A stretch of 64,000 bases of DNA from Palsa-506 sp963709075 (lineage in GTDB: Bacteria; Actinomycetota; Actinomycetes; Streptosporangiales; Streptosporangiaceae), in NCBI GenBank assembly GCA_963709075.1, contig CAVPUY010000011.1, positions 1-64,000 of the forward strand. The letters run 5' to 3'. A program made the position numbers and the translations under genes. Positions within the stretch are counted from its first letter, which is position 1; every line of letters starts with the position of its first letter. This document shows, in pieces, positions 44,573 through 54,387 of the stretch. Under the pieces are notes generated by a model. The model searched no databases, had not been told where the DNA came from, and saw only the letters and a program-made list of their open reading frames with translations.

Positions 44573-45556
44573 ATGGCAGACGATGTGCCTGTGAGCCGGG
44601 AGGACGGTCCGGGGACGCGCGGGACCGCGCAGGGGACGGATGCTGTGAGCGGGGCAACGGCCCAGCAGATCGACCGGGCGGCGCTGGGGGCGGCGTTCCC
44701 GCGCACGCACCACATACTCCTGCTTGAGTTCGGGGACCGTAAGGACTTCGATGACCCGCGCAAGGAGCGGCGGCGGCTGTTCTCGGAGTTGCTGGGCACC
44801 TTCGCGCTGGTCCTGGCGGCCGCGGGCGGGGGGCTTTTGCACGCGAAAGGGCAGATCAGCCTGTCCGCGGCGGTCGTGGCCCCGGGCCTGATGGTGATGG
44901 CGATCATCTTGTTCATGGGCGCGGTCTCCGGCGCGCACCTGAACCCGGCCGTGTCGCTGGCGTTCGCGCTGCGCGGCGACTTCCCGTGGAAGCGCGTCCC
45001 GGGCTACATCGTCACCCAGCTCGTCGGCGCGACCCTGGCCTGCCTGTTCTTGCGCTGGGTGTTCGGGAACGTCGAGCATCTGGGGGCGACGCTGCCGGGC
45101 CCGGGGTACCAGGACTGGCAGGCTCTGCTGATGGAGATAGTGCTGACCGCGCTCCTGGTGAGCGTGATCTTGGGCACCGCATCGGCGGCGCAAAACGTCG
45201 GCGCGATCGCCGCGCTCGGCGTCGGCGGCTACATTGCCCTGGCCGGCCTGTGGGCCGCACCGGTCAGCGGCGTGTCGATGAACCCGGCCCGTTCCTTCGG
45301 CCCCGCCCTGGCCAGCGGCTACTGGACCAGCTACTGGGTGTACCTCGCCGGGCCGCTGGCCGGCGCGCTGATCGCCGTCGGCTGCGCGTTCGTGCTGCGC
45401 GGCGGCGGCGGCGACGCCATCTCGCGGGCGGCCGGCTCCGGCGTGCTGGACGAGGGGGCCCTGACCGCCAAGGCCAAACTGTCCCAGGACATCGACCAAG
45501 GCAAGGCCGTCCCCCCGGGCATCACCGGCACCGATACTCAGCAGAGTGGCCAATGA
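44573..45556 (+). CDS. Aquaporin/glycerol-facilitator (MIP family) channel
   Basis: A 327-residue MIP channel with six transmembrane helices and both pore boxes: AVSGAHLNPAVSLAFAL and VSGVSMNPARSFGPALASGY. The Arg after the second NPA is the normal selectivity-filter residue. The N-terminal 75 residues are an unusually long polar cytosolic extension ending RKDFDDPRKERRRLFSE. The C-terminus is a polar tail of about 55 residues. ATG 44573 follows GGAGGGA. It conducts water or small neutral solutes. Alone in its transcript. Confidence 0.92.
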   Translation: MADDVPVSREDGPGTRGTAQGTDAVSGATAQQIDRAALGAAFPRTHHILLLEFGDRKDFDDPRKERRRLFSELLGTFALVLAAAGGGLLHAKGQISLSAAVVAPGLMVMAIILFMGAVSGAHLNPAVSLAFALRGDFPWKRVPGYIVTQLVGATLACLFLRWVFGNVEHLGATLPGPGYQDWQALLMEIVLTALLVSVILGTASAAQNVGAIAALGVGGYIALAGLWAAPVSGVSMNPARSFGPALASGYWTSYWVYLAGPLAGALIAVGCAFVLRGGGGDAISRAAGSGVLDEGALTAKAKLSQDIDQGKAVPPGITGTDTQQSGQ

Positions 45557-45568
45557 CCGGCGCCGCGC

Positions 45569-45980
45569 TCACGAACTGGAAGCCTGGCCAAACAGGCCGT
45601 CGCTGACTCCCTCACATACCAAAACCCCGGTCTCGCCCTGGCCGCCCGTCGCATCGCCGCGCAGGGTCAGCACATCGAGCGCGATCGGCAGGTAGCTCCC
45701 CGCGCCCGGATCCAGCTGATAAGCCCGAACGCCAGCTGCCCGTTTGCGCATGCCGGAATGTAACGCAAGCCTGGGGTGCTCGTCGGGCATGAGCCAGGAT
45801 GCGGCGATCGCGTCGCGGCCGCGATACAGGGTGGCATGCGGCGGCATCGCGAACGTGGCGTCCTCAACCAGCATGGCAAGGATCGCGTCGACATCTCCGG
45901 TCTCGAATGCATCGGTGAAGCAGCCCACGAGATCGCGGATTCGAGCATCGCCGAAGGAACGCAGGGTTGCCGCAGCCAGC
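45569..45980 (-). pseudogene. C-terminal SnoaL-like domain of an ECF sigma factor
   Basis: Only the C-terminal accessory domain remains: LVGCFTDAFETGDVDAILAM and LVEDATFAMPPHATLYRGRD, then AIALDVLTL-like text and LRGDATGG. This is the SnoaL-like tail of SigG/SigJ-type ECF sigma factors (usual text LLAEDATFAMPP-W-RGREAI). The start in the track is internal; the coding match reaches back to about 45980 (RSFGDARIRDL), where the sigma-70 regions 2 and 4 should be but are lost. Inactive as a sigma factor. Confidence 0.65.
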
Positions 45981-45985
45981 TCTCA

Positions 45986-46222
45986 TCAGACGTTGACCTT
46001 GCCATGCCGGTAAAGACGCGTTGCTGCGGTGAGCGTGATCGGCCGCTCTTCCCCGAACGTACCGTCAGCTACCGGGGCCACCGTGAGGACAAATCCTCCC
46101 TGCCCGAGACGGATTGTCCTGACCACCATCGTGCCGCCCGCGGCAGGGTAGGCAATCACGTCGCCCACAGCGAGATCACCAGGCAGGACCTCAACTACCA
46201 CAAGCCGTGACGCTACCGCCAT
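45986..46222 (-). CDS. Small hypothetical protein
   Basis: A 78-residue, beta-rich protein from ATG 46222 (MAVASRLVVVEV). It reads LPGDLAVGDVIAYPAAGGTM, VVRTIRLGQGGFVLTV and ITLTAATRLYRHGKVNV, which looks like a small barrel of the kind found in actinobacterial orphan proteins. No cysteine or charged active-site pattern. Its stop is close to the sigma-factor remnant. No function assigned. Confidence 0.6.
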   Translation of the reverse strand: MAVASRLVVVEVLPGDLAVGDVIAYPAAGGTMVVRTIRLGQGGFVLTVAPVADGTFGEERPITLTAATRLYRHGKVNV

Positions 46223-46767
46223 CACGGGTGGCTGTCACCAGGCGACGAACAGGCCAGCAACACCCATCTTGTTGAAGATGAGAACTTCATTAGCCGCGGC
46301 AGTGATCTTGCTACGGATCAGGCGGCCGTGCCCGTCACGTGCCCGAGCAGATGGTCAGCCGCGGACCTTCACGGCCGCTCGCGGAAAGTCGGGCGGGCAT
46401 GGCGACGTGGGGTGACCCCCGTCGTGCTGATCGCTGATAACGACCTAATAAGGATGAGGTCGATGGTTCAGGTAAACCCACGCCCCACCCAGCGAACAAG
46501 CAGGCCTACGCCATTCCCTGCCGGGTGGCTGTTCGCTCTGCTTGTCTTGTCAACCGCGCGAGCGCTGGAAGCGTCCCGGGCGTCGGGCACCGCACGGGAC
46601 GGCGCCGTCACCTGAGTCGTCCGGCACGCGCTAGCTCATGACAGCGCATCCTCGACGGGTGCGGGGGTTGACGGGCGTTGGCACGCGATGGAACGTTGGT
46701 TGCGAAATCGGCCGGGTCACCTGACCGCGGAAAGGCTGATCGCAGCGTCCACAGTAAGGAGTTCGCC
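46223..46767. other. Gene-free stretch
   Basis: About 545 bases between divergent genes. Somewhat lower GC in the first 250 bases, as in promoter DNA. AAGGAG stands 9 bases before the next ATG. No other feature seen. Confidence 0.4.
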
Positions 46768-47202
46768 ATGACCATATCCGAGCAGGTTGATGCGCTGCAG
46801 GCGAAGGTGGCTAATCTCAAGAGTTCGCTGGAGGCCGCCCGGCACGAGACGAACGAGCAGATCAAGGCGCGCATGGCCGAAGCCAAGGCCAAGGCCGACG
46901 CCGCGCCGGAAGCCGCCCGCGACCAGGCGGACCAGGCGGCCGACCGCGCCCAAGGACAGTGGAAGGCGCTCAAGACCGACGCTTCGGCCAGGATGCAGGA
47001 GCTGCAAGGACGCATCGACCGCAAACGTGACCAGCATGATGTGAAGGCGGCCGAGCTAGACGCCGAAGCGGCGGAGGATGACGCGGCCGACGCGCTGGAC
47101 TACGCGGACTGGGTCATCGATCAGGCAGAGCTGGCGGTGCTCGATGCCGCCGATGCCCGCGCATGGGCCAACGCCCGAGCCGCAGCGTCGCCGGGCGGCT
47201 GA
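46768..47202 (+). CDS. Coiled-coil protein, possibly stress-related
   Basis: A 144-residue protein made almost entirely of Ala/Glu/Lys-rich helix: EQVDALQAKVANLKSSLEAA, AEAKAKADAAPEAARDQADQ, then LQGRIDRKRDQHDVKAAELD and YADWVIDQAELAVLDAADAR. It is a long coiled coil with no signal or membrane part, similar to small actinobacterial proteins near stress genes. ATG 46768 with AAGGAG upstream is preferred over the in-frame start at 46678. Function unknown; a dimeric scaffold or DNA-compacting role is possible. Confidence 0.7.
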   Translation: MTISEQVDALQAKVANLKSSLEAARHETNEQIKARMAEAKAKADAAPEAARDQADQAADRAQGQWKALKTDASARMQELQGRIDRKRDQHDVKAAELDAEAAEDDAADALDYADWVIDQAELAVLDAADARAWANARAAASPGG

Positions 47203-47494
47203 GCACCGGGCCGCCGTCGGCGTCGATACAGATCGCGGCCCATCGCGGGCCGCCGAGGCGCACCGCGGTAGTACAGCAACGAGCCGATCATTTCATCTGA
47301 CATGCAGCCATGGCAGGATGGCGTAAAGCTGGCTGATCGTGTCGGCGTAGCGGACCTGCTTCGCCTTGGCCACCAGGTCGTCGAGCACCGCGATCTCCGC
47401 TTGCAGCTCATCGGCTGTACGGGCGGCGGTGGCCAGACGATGGTGGTCCGGACTCGTCGATCGAGAACCCGGCCTATTTGCTCACGGGGCCTGG

Positions 47495-48207
47495 ATATCC
47501 ACGTTCTGAAAGCGTCGCCGCCGGTCGCGACCACCACGCCGGTGCCTGACCCGGCCCGCACCACGGTGCCCATCAGCGCGCAGCAGCTCAGCTCGGCCAG
47601 CGGCGTCCCGGCGGCGACCGGCTCGGCGGACTTCTCGGCCGGCAGGGACTCGCCGGTCAGCACCGACTCGTCGCACTCGAGCCCCGCCACGGCCAGCAGC
47701 CGCAGGTCGGCGGGGACCACCTGGCCGAGCTGCAGGTCCACCACGTCGCCGGGCACCAGCTCGGTCACGTCCACCGTGCGCGGGTGCCCGTCGCGCAGCG
47801 CCACGCAGCTATGCCGGACGCTCGAATGCAGCGCCTCGGCGGTCTTCGCCGCCTTGTACTCGTTGACGAACCCCAGGCCGACCGAGGCGGCCAGGATCAC
47901 GCCGATGATCACCGCGTCGCTGGCCTGGCCGAGGAACGCGGACGCCAGCGCGGTCACCGCCAGCAGGATCAGCAGCGGGGACCGCAGCTGGCTGGCCAGC
48001 ACCGGACCGCGCATGCACCCGGTGCGAGCGCACCGCGTTCGGGCCCGCCACCCGCAGCCGCCGCGCCGCCTCGTCCTCCGGCAGGCCTGGCGTTCCGCTG
48101 CCCAGCCGGGCCAGGACATCATCGGCTCGCAGCGCGGCGGCCTCCGCCGCCGTCACCGGTGACGGGACGACGGCGCCTTCCTCGCGGCTAGGGACGGCAA
48201 CGGCCAT
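47495..48207 (-). pseudogene. P-type cation ATPase, N-terminal third, frame-broken
   Basis: From ATG 48207 the cation-ATPase N-terminal domain reads LGSGTPGLPEDEAARRLRVA and GPNAVRSHRVHA. After a shift near 48015 comes LRSPLLILLAVTALASAFLG, the first two helices, and then the actuator domain with LVPGDVVDLQLGQVVPADLR and CDESVLTGESLPAEKS, containing the TGES motif. The match ends after VVVATGGDAFRT; the phosphorylation site DKTGT and everything after are missing. It resembles magnesium-type (MgtA) pumps. Further left (47300-47480) one frame reads LQAEIAVLDDLVAKAKQVRY, perhaps the tail of a helicase. Confidence 0.8.
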
Positions 48208-48362
48208 GGTCACCTCGCTTCATCGGCTTCTCGATGCTCTAGCCCCAGCGCGCTGTTCCGGTAGGGCCTAAGGTCACGGCCCTCCGGACCGTCCCGGCTC
48301 GCGCTGGGCTGCCTTCCTCCCGACCAGCCGTGACGCCGGAGAATCCGGCCCGGCAGGCGGAC

Positions 48363-48405
48363 TTGACGATTACTCAATCATGACTGATACTTGATCACAA
48401 GACTG
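48363..48405 (+). promoter_or_regulatory. Promoter with conserved 22-bp element (copy D)
   Basis: TTGACG (48363-48368), 17 bases, then GATACT (48386-48391). The 22-bp element (48384-48405, core TTGATCACAAGACTG) matches copy A at 18 of 22 positions and stands at the same distance from its -35. It lies 43 bases before the first ATG of the aromatic-degradation operon. The downstream leader also resembles that of the AI-2E gene (GGAG-CGATC before ATG). Confidence 0.6.
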
Positions 48406-48447
48406 AGTTTTCCTGACGAAAGGTCAGGCGCGAAGGAGTCGATCGTG

Positions 48448-49609
48448 ATGAAACAGGACACGCAGACACAGGTCCAGGGGGCCCGGAACCGGTCCGGGAC
48501 CCGCATCGCTCAATGCACAGCGAGACCGGGGCGCGGCCCGGGGAGCACCCGGGCCGGTCGGGCAATCCCCTGGTCAAGGCGGCCGGGCTGGCCTGGCTGG
48601 AGTTCGAGAAGCCGGACCTGGACCGCGCCGAGCGGTTCTACGCCGACTTCGGCTTCACCGTGGCGGACCGTACCCCGGAGACGCTGCTGCTGCGCGGCCG
48701 GTGGGCGGCTGCCGCGTGCCTGGTGGTGCGCCGCGGCCCGCATGCCCGTTTCGTCGGGCCTGCCTTCCAGGCGGCCGCCCGCGATGACCTCGACCGGCTG
48801 GCCCGCGGCACCGGCGGGACGGTCACCGCGCACTGGGGCGGCCACGGCGTGCTGCTGCGCGACCCCAGCGGGTACCCGGTGCGCGTGGTCCACGGCGTCC
48901 CGGAACTGGCCGCGCTGCCCGAACGCGCCCCGCTGCCCATGAACTTCGGGGACTTCGGGGTCCGGGCCGGTGCGGGCCAACGCGACCCAGCGGCCAGCCC
49001 GGCGGGCGGCGGAGATCCAGCGGCTGGGGCACGTGGTGCTGGGCACCACCCGGTTCCGCGCGGCCCTGGACTGGTACCTGGACACGCTCGGGCTGATCGT
49101 GTCCGATTTCCTGTACCTGGACGGGCAGCGCGACCGCGGCCCGGTGATGGCGTTCATCCGCTGCGACCTGGGCAGCGTCCCCTCAGACCATCACACCCTG
49201 GCCATGGCGCTGATGCCGCAGACCGGCTACCTGCACTCGGCTTACCAGGTCGCCGACATCGACGAGGTCGCCGCCAGCGGGGAGTACCTGCGCGAGCGCG
49301 GCTACCGGCACGCGTGGGGCCTGGGCCGGCACATCCAGGGCAGCCAGATCTTCGACTACTGGCGCGACCCGGACAAGACCATGTTCGAGCACTACACCGA
49401 CGGCGACATGTTCGACTGCCACGATGGAGCCCGGCTGGGCCCCGATGTCGGTCAGCGGCCTGGCCCAGTGGGGCCCGAAGGCGACGGCGGAGTTCACCGG
49501 CACCAAGGATCCGCGCGTGGTCGTGGCGGCGATCAAGGCCCTGCGGGACAAGGGCAACGAGATCGACCTGCACGCGCTGCGCGGCCTGATCAAGGCGATG
49601 GGCTCATGA
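48448..49609 (+). pseudogene. Two-domain VOC/extradiol dioxygenase-like protein, frame-broken
   Basis: A catechol 2,3-dioxygenase-type enzyme with two VOC domains. First domain: LAWLEFEKPDLDRAERFYAD and VLLRDPSGYPVRVVHG. Second domain: RLGHVVLGTTRFRAALDWYL, then YLHSAYQVADIDEV and DKTMFEHYTDGD, which give the iron ligands His, His and Glu of ring-cleaving extradiol enzymes. The C-terminal part GWAPMSVSGLAQWGPKATAE is in a third frame. Shifts lie near 48960 and 49430, and a third near 48500 if translation starts at ATG 48448, which has GAAGGAG upstream; ATG 48513 is the alternative. The stop overlaps the FAH ATG as ATGA. All ligands are intact, so indels in the read are likely. Confidence 0.82.
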
Positions 49610-50564
49610 GCACCAGCCTGGCCCGCACCGCGGACGGCTGGTGGGCCGTGACGCCGGCCGGGCTGGTCCGGCTCGGCCTGCCCGCTACCACCACGGCCGG
49701 GCTGCTGGCCGACCGGGCGGCGCTGGCGGCCGCCATCGAGGCCGCGCACGCCGCCGGCGCTCAGGACGCGGTTTCCGCGGGATCGCTGGACCTGCTCAGC
49801 CCGGTGACCGCCCCGGCCCGGGTGGTCGCGCAGGCGGTGAACTACCGGTCCCACGCGACCGACTCCGGATTCGACCCGGACACGGTCCCGGCGGCGTTCT
49901 TCCGCAAGGCCTCGCACTCCATCACCGGCCCGGCCGGGGACATCATCCGCCCCGACGGGGTCGGGTTCCTGGACTACGAGGTCGAGCTCGGCCTGGTCAT
50001 CGGCGCGGACATGCCGGTGGGCACCACGGTGACCGAGGCGAACCTGGCCCGCTATGTCGCGGCCCTGGTGGTCGCCGATGACGTCAGCGCCCGGCAGGTC
50101 CAGCTGGTCAAGACCCAGTTCTACGAGTCCAAGTCCTACCCCACCTTCACCCCCGTCGGACCGTGGCTGACCCTGGTCGACGCGGCCGACCTGGCCCGGC
50201 TGGGCTCGCTGCGGCTGACCCTGCGGTGAACGGCGAGGTCCGCCAGGACAGCACCACCGCGGACATGATCGTCCGGCCGGCGCAGGCGCTGACCCTGCTG
50301 TCCCGGTTCCAGCCGATGGCCCCGGGCGACCTGCTGCTGACCGGCACGCCCGGCGGCACCGCGCTGAAGGCACCGGCCAAGATCGCCGGGCTGGTCGCCG
50401 GGCTGCTGCCGCCCGCCACCCGGTGGAAGCTGTTCTTCAAGCGGCAGGCGGCCAACCCCCGCTACCTGCACGACGGCGACGTCATCACCGCGACGATCGC
50501 CTCCCCCGACGGCCGGCTCGACCTCGGCACCCAGCACAACACCATCATCGGGAAGACGCCATGA
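49606..50564 (+). pseudogene. FAH-family hydrolase, one frame break
   Basis: About 319 codons joined. From ATG 49606: VVAQAVNYRSHATDSGFDPD, the metal site FLDYEVELGLVIGADMPV (E-x-E), and SARQVQLVKTQFYESKSYPT, then FTPVGPWLTLVDAADL. One base is missing near 50227, after LRLTLR; the other frame continues VNGEVRQDSTTADMIVRPAQ, MAPGDLLLTGTPGGTALKAP and YLHDGDVITATIASPDG to 50564. FAH enzymes hydrate or hydrolyse the keto acids produced by extradiol ring cleavage, which fits the dioxygenase before it. Overlaps both neighbours by ATGA, so the operon was translationally coupled. Confidence 0.85.
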
Positions 50565-52435
50565 CCACGAAAGAAATCCTGCCGCTGCCGGACTCGACCT
50601 ACCAGCTGCTGCTCGACGCCGCCCGCGCCTGGCCGGACGGCATCGCCACCCAGTGGATCCCGGACCCGGCCGATCACACCCGCTGCCTGGCCTGGACCTA
50701 CGCCGAGCTGGCGGGCACGGTGACGCGGATCGCCAACGCGCTGACCGCCCTGGGGGTGCGGCGCGGCGACGCGGTGACGCTGGCCAGCGTCAACACCTCG
50801 ATGCTGTACGCGGCCACGCTGGCCGCGCAGGCCGTCGGGATCGCCGCCCCGGTCAACCCCGCGCTGTCCGGCGAGCGGATCACCGAGCTGGTCCGCCGGA
50901 CCGGATCCCGGGTCCTGGTCGCGGCCGGGCCGGAGCTGGACCCGCAGCTGTGGCCGCGGCTGCTCGAGGTGGCCCGCCAGGCCGGGATGACCGCCGTCCT
51001 GGCCCTGCGGCCCGACGGCGCCCGCGGCGCCCACGGCGTCCCGGCCGCCCTCGACGGTAACGCCACGGCCGGCGGTGCGCCGGACGGCCGCCCGCTGACC
51101 GTGGCCTACCTGGACGAGGTGATCGCCGGGCAGCCCGGGGATCACCTGGCCGGCGCGGACCTGCCCAAGGCGGGGGATCTGGCCGCGTTCGTGCACACCG
51201 GGGGGACCACCGGCGCCCCGAAGGTCGCCGCGCACACCCACGCCAACCAGCTGGCCTGCGGCCACGGGATCGCCTTGTGCAGCGGCCTGGCGGCCGGGGA
51301 GGCGATGCTGGGCGGGCTGCCGCTGTTCCACGTCAACGCCCTGATCGTCACCGGCATCGCCCCGATGTTCAGCGGCGCCCGGGTGGTGTGGCCCGGCCCG
51401 GCCGGCTACCGCGACAAGGCCCTGTACGCCCGGTTCTGGAAGATCATCGAGCACTACCAGATCGCGGCGATGTCGGCCGTCCCCACCGTCTACGGCACCC
51501 TGGCGCAGGTCCCGGTCAACGCCGACATCAGCTCGCTGCGCATGCCGATCGTGGGCGCGGCCCCGCTGCCCGCCTCGGTGCGCGAGGACTTCGCCGCGCA
51601 CACCGGGCGGCACCTGCTGGAAGGCTACGGGCTCACCGAGGCGACCTGCGCCACCACCTGGACCAGGCCGGGCGAGGAACGGCCCGGATCGGTCGGCCGC
51701 GTCCTGCCCGGCCAGCAGATCAAGGCCGTCCGGATCGGCGACGGGTCCTGGGCCGACTGCGGCCCCGGCCAGACCGGGGTGCTGGTCATCGGCGGGCCCG
51801 CCGTGTTCGCCGGGTACGTCACCGACCCCGCTCTCGGCGGCCCCCGGGTCAGCCGGGACGGCATCGTGCAAGACGGCTGGCTGGACACCGGCGACCTGGG
51901 CCAGGTGGACGCCGGCGGCTTCGTGTACCTGACCGGGCGGGCCAAGGACCTGATCATCCGCGGCGGCCACAACATCGATCCCCGGGTGATCGAGGACGCG
52001 CTGCTGGCCCACCCCGCCGTCCGCGCCGCGGCGGCCGTGGGCCGCCCCGACCGGCACTCCGGCGAGGTCCCGGTGGCCTACGTCGTCCCGGCCGGCCCCG
52101 GGCAGTTCGACGAGACCGAGCTGCTGGCGTGGGCTGACACCGCCATCGGCGAGGCCGCGGCCCGGCCCAAGCGCATCTACCCGGTCGACGCCATCCCGGT
52201 CACCGCGGTGGGCAAGCAGTTCAAGCCCGCGCTGGCCGCCGACGCCGCCGTCCGCGTCATGACCGATGCGCTGGCCGCGGCGGGCCTGGCCAACGCCCAG
52301 GTCACCGCCGCGCACGAAGACGGACGGCTGGTCCTCACCGTGACCGGCGCCGACCCGGACCGCGTGCGCGACGCGGTCGCCGGATTCGCCCTGACCGTCC
52401 GCTGCGGGCCGACGACGGCCCCCGGATCGCCGTGA
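50561..52435 (+). CDS. Acyl-CoA synthetase (AMP-forming)
   Basis: A 624-residue ANL ligase that activates a carboxylic acid through an acyl-AMP to the CoA thioester. Core motifs: P-loop AAFVHTGGTTGAPKVAAHTH, LLEGYGLTEATCATTW, DGWLDTGDLGQVDAGGFVYL with GRAKDLIIRGGHNIDP, and the C-terminal Lys in TAVGKQFKPALA. ATG 50561 overlaps the FAH stop as ATGA. The last 60 residues after the catalytic Lys are an extra short domain. The substrate is probably an aromatic or medium-chain acid given the operon; the CoA ester could feed beta-oxidation or the PHA genes downstream. Confidence 0.9.
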   Translation: MTTKEILPLPDSTYQLLLDAARAWPDGIATQWIPDPADHTRCLAWTYAELAGTVTRIANALTALGVRRGDAVTLASVNTSMLYAATLAAQAVGIAAPVNPALSGERITELVRRTGSRVLVAAGPELDPQLWPRLLEVARQAGMTAVLALRPDGARGAHGVPAALDGNATAGGAPDGRPLTVAYLDEVIAGQPGDHLAGADLPKAGDLAAFVHTGGTTGAPKVAAHTHANQLACGHGIALCSGLAAGEAMLGGLPLFHVNALIVTGIAPMFSGARVVWPGPAGYRDKALYARFWKIIEHYQIAAMSAVPTVYGTLAQVPVNADISSLRMPIVGAAPLPASVREDFAAHTGRHLLEGYGLTEATCATTWTRPGEERPGSVGRVLPGQQIKAVRIGDGSWADCGPGQTGVLVIGGPAVFAGYVTDPALGGPRVSRDGIVQDGWLDTGDLGQVDAGGFVYLTGRAKDLIIRGGHNIDPRVIEDALLAHPAVRAAAAVGRPDRHSGEVPVAYVVPAGPGQFDETELLAWADTAIGEAAARPKRIYPVDAIPVTAVGKQFKPALAADAAVRVMTDALAAAGLANAQVTAAHEDGRLVLTVTGADPDRVRDAVAGFALTVRCGPTTAPGSP

Positions 52436-52455
52436 AATGACCCGCAGAAGGGACC

Positions 52456-54189
52456 ATGACCATGAACGACCACTATCCCGCGGCCCAGGAACCTGTCATC
52501 GTCGTCGGCGCCGGCCCGGTCGGCTGCACCGCGGCCCTCCTGCTCGCCGACTTCGGCATTCCCGTCACCCTGCTGGAACGCTACCTGCAACCTCACCCGC
52601 TGCCCCGGGCGGTGCACCTGGACGACGAGGTCGCCCGGACCCTGGACCGGATCGGCGTCAGCGAGGGATTCCTGGCCCGGTCCCGGCCCGGCAGCGGACT
52701 GCGCCTGCTGGACGCCGAGCATCGCGTGATGGCCGAGTTCCACCGGGACCACCAGCCCAGCCAGCACGGCTTCCCGCAGGCGAACATGTTCCACCAGCCC
52801 GACCTGGAAGAGGTGCTGCTCGCCCGGGTCGAGGCGCATCCGCTGATCGACTTCCGCCGCGGCGCCGAGGTGATCGGGCTGGATGATGACGATGCCCCCG
52901 GCCCGCTCACCGCGGCCCCGGTCCGGGTGCACGCCCGCATCGCCGGGGACTCGCAGACATTCACCGGGCGGGTCGTGCTGGGCTGCGACGGCGCCAACAG
53001 CACGATCCGGGAGCTGGCCGGGATCACCATGGAGGACCTGGGCTTCACCGAGCGCTGGCTCGTGGTCGACATCCAGGTCGAGGACGGCCTGGATGTCTGG
53101 GACGGGGTGGAGCAGATCTGCGACCCGGCCCGGGCCGCCACCTTCATGCAGGTCACCGGCGACCGGTACCGCTGGGAGTTCCGGCTGTTCGACGGCGAGG
53201 ACGAAGCCGGCCTGATCACCCCGGCCGCCCTCGGCCGGCTGCTGCAGCCCTGGACCGGGCGCAGCGACCTGGCGGGCCTGGAGATCATCCGCAGCGCCAG
53301 CTACACCTTCCGCGCCCGGCTTGCGTCCCGCTTCCAGGCCGGGCGGGTTTTCCTGCTGGGGGATGCCGCCCATCTCACCCCGCCGTTCATCGGCCAGGGC
53401 CTGGCGGCCGGGCTGCGGGACGCCGACAACCTGGCCTGGAAACTCGCGCACGTGCTCACCGGCCGGGCCGGGGCGGGCCTGCTGGCCAGCTACGAGACCG
53501 AACGCCGCCCGCACGCCAAGGCGCTGATCAAAAAGGCCGTCCGGGTCGGCTGGACGATGACCGGGGGCCAGGACCGGGCCGCCGCCGTCCGCCGGATCGC
53601 CCTGGCCGCCGCCGTCCGCAGCGACCGCATCTGCGAGTTCATGGGCTCCACGGCCACCCCGCGGCTCAAGGCCGGCGCGCTGCAGCAACCCCCGCGGCGC
53701 CTTCTGCCGTCCGGCATTCCCCCCGCGCTGCGGGTCGGCGGCCTGATCCCCAACCCGCTGGTGTCCACCGGTGACGCCCAGCCCGTCCGGCTGGACACGA
53801 TCCTGGCCGGACGCACCGCCGTGCTGACCGCGCGGCGCCCCGACGCCGGACTGGCGGATTTCTGCCGCCGGCACGGCCTGGTCCTGGCGCGGATCAGCCG
53901 CACATCCGGTACTGGCACGCCCCCAGGACCGGGCGCCCAGCGTGACGCCGGCTGGATCGACGTCCGTCTCGCCGGCGACGCAGCGCCCGCGGGCCTTCGC
54001 GCCCTGGCAGCCGACCCGGCGCTGACCGTCCTCGTCCGCCCGGACCGCGTCGTGGCGGCGGTAGGGACCCGGTCCCGGCTGCCGCGCCTGCCCTGGTACA
54101 TCCCGGCCGCCGCCGGGCCGGAGCGCCCGGCCACGGCGCCCCCGGCCGCTCATCCCGGATCCGCCTCTCCCGTCACGACTACCCCTTAG
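52456..54189 (+). CDS. mhpA-like: FAD-dependent aromatic hydroxylase (MhpA-like)
   Basis: A 577-residue class A flavin monooxygenase. FAD-binding GxGxxG is VIVVGAGPVGCTAALLLADF, the mid DG motif is LGCDGANSTIRELAGI and the second FAD motif is VFLLGDAAHLTPPFIGQGLA followed by AGLRDADNLAWKLAHVL. The HLTPPFIGQGL block is characteristic of MhpA, 3-(3-hydroxyphenyl)propionate hydroxylase. The C-terminal thioredoxin-like domain is present but Pro-rich at the very end. Start ATG 52456 after AGAAGGG. It would hydroxylate a phenolic acid with NAD(P)H and O2, making the catechol for the dioxygenase. Confidence 0.9.
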   Translation: MTMNDHYPAAQEPVIVVGAGPVGCTAALLLADFGIPVTLLERYLQPHPLPRAVHLDDEVARTLDRIGVSEGFLARSRPGSGLRLLDAEHRVMAEFHRDHQPSQHGFPQANMFHQPDLEEVLLARVEAHPLIDFRRGAEVIGLDDDDAPGPLTAAPVRVHARIAGDSQTFTGRVVLGCDGANSTIRELAGITMEDLGFTERWLVVDIQVEDGLDVWDGVEQICDPARAATFMQVTGDRYRWEFRLFDGEDEAGLITPAALGRLLQPWTGRSDLAGLEIIRSASYTFRARLASRFQAGRVFLLGDAAHLTPPFIGQGLAAGLRDADNLAWKLAHVLTGRAGAGLLASYETERRPHAKALIKKAVRVGWTMTGGQDRAAAVRRIALAAAVRSDRICEFMGSTATPRLKAGALQQPPRRLLPSGIPPALRVGGLIPNPLVSTGDAQPVRLDTILAGRTAVLTARRPDAGLADFCRRHGLVLARISRTSGTGTPPGPGAQRDAGWIDVRLAGDAAPAGLRALAADPALTVLVRPDRVVAAVGTRSRLPRLPWYIPAAAGPERPATAPPAAHPGSASPVTTTP

Positions 54190-54198
54190 GAAGTTCCC

Positions 54199-54282
54199 AT
54201 GTTCGTCACCATCTCGCTGCTGCTGGCCGCGGCCTGCCTGCTCCCCGCGGCCGGCAAGCTGGCCATCGCGCTCACGGGCTGA
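54199..54282 (+). pseudogene. 27-codon stub, probably DoxX-like N-terminus
   Basis: ATG 54199 with AGGAAG upstream opens a 27-residue hydrophobic peptide: TISLLLAAACLLPAAGKLAI, then ALTG and stop. The start resembles DoxX-family membrane proteins (first helix ending in PAAGKL). The other three helices are missing, so this is probably a stub left by a deletion, although a small membrane peptide cannot be excluded. It is in the same transcript as the hydroxylase, 10 bases after its stop. Confidence 0.45.
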
Positions 54283-54387
54283 TCAGCCCGCTGGGAAGCA
54301 TCACGGTCGGTTTGGGCCAAAAGAAGATCTTTTATCAGAACGAGCCGTGGTGGTTGAGTCCGTATTCATGAACTGAAGGAGGAGGCC

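Noticed and set aside
47205..47310. Possible DUF2252 start (GSLLYYRGAPRRPAMGRDL) on the minus strand
   Set aside because: Only a dozen residues look similar to the YYRGAALPMAADL block; no neighbouring blocks support it.
50462..52315. 617-codon open frame on the minus strand
   Set aside because: It is antisense to the clear acyl-CoA synthetase gene, has Gly/Arg/His-rich random composition, and arises from GC-biased third positions.
52177..54153. 658-codon open frame on the minus strand
   Set aside because: Antisense of the MhpA-like hydroxylase; no motif or domain-like sequence.
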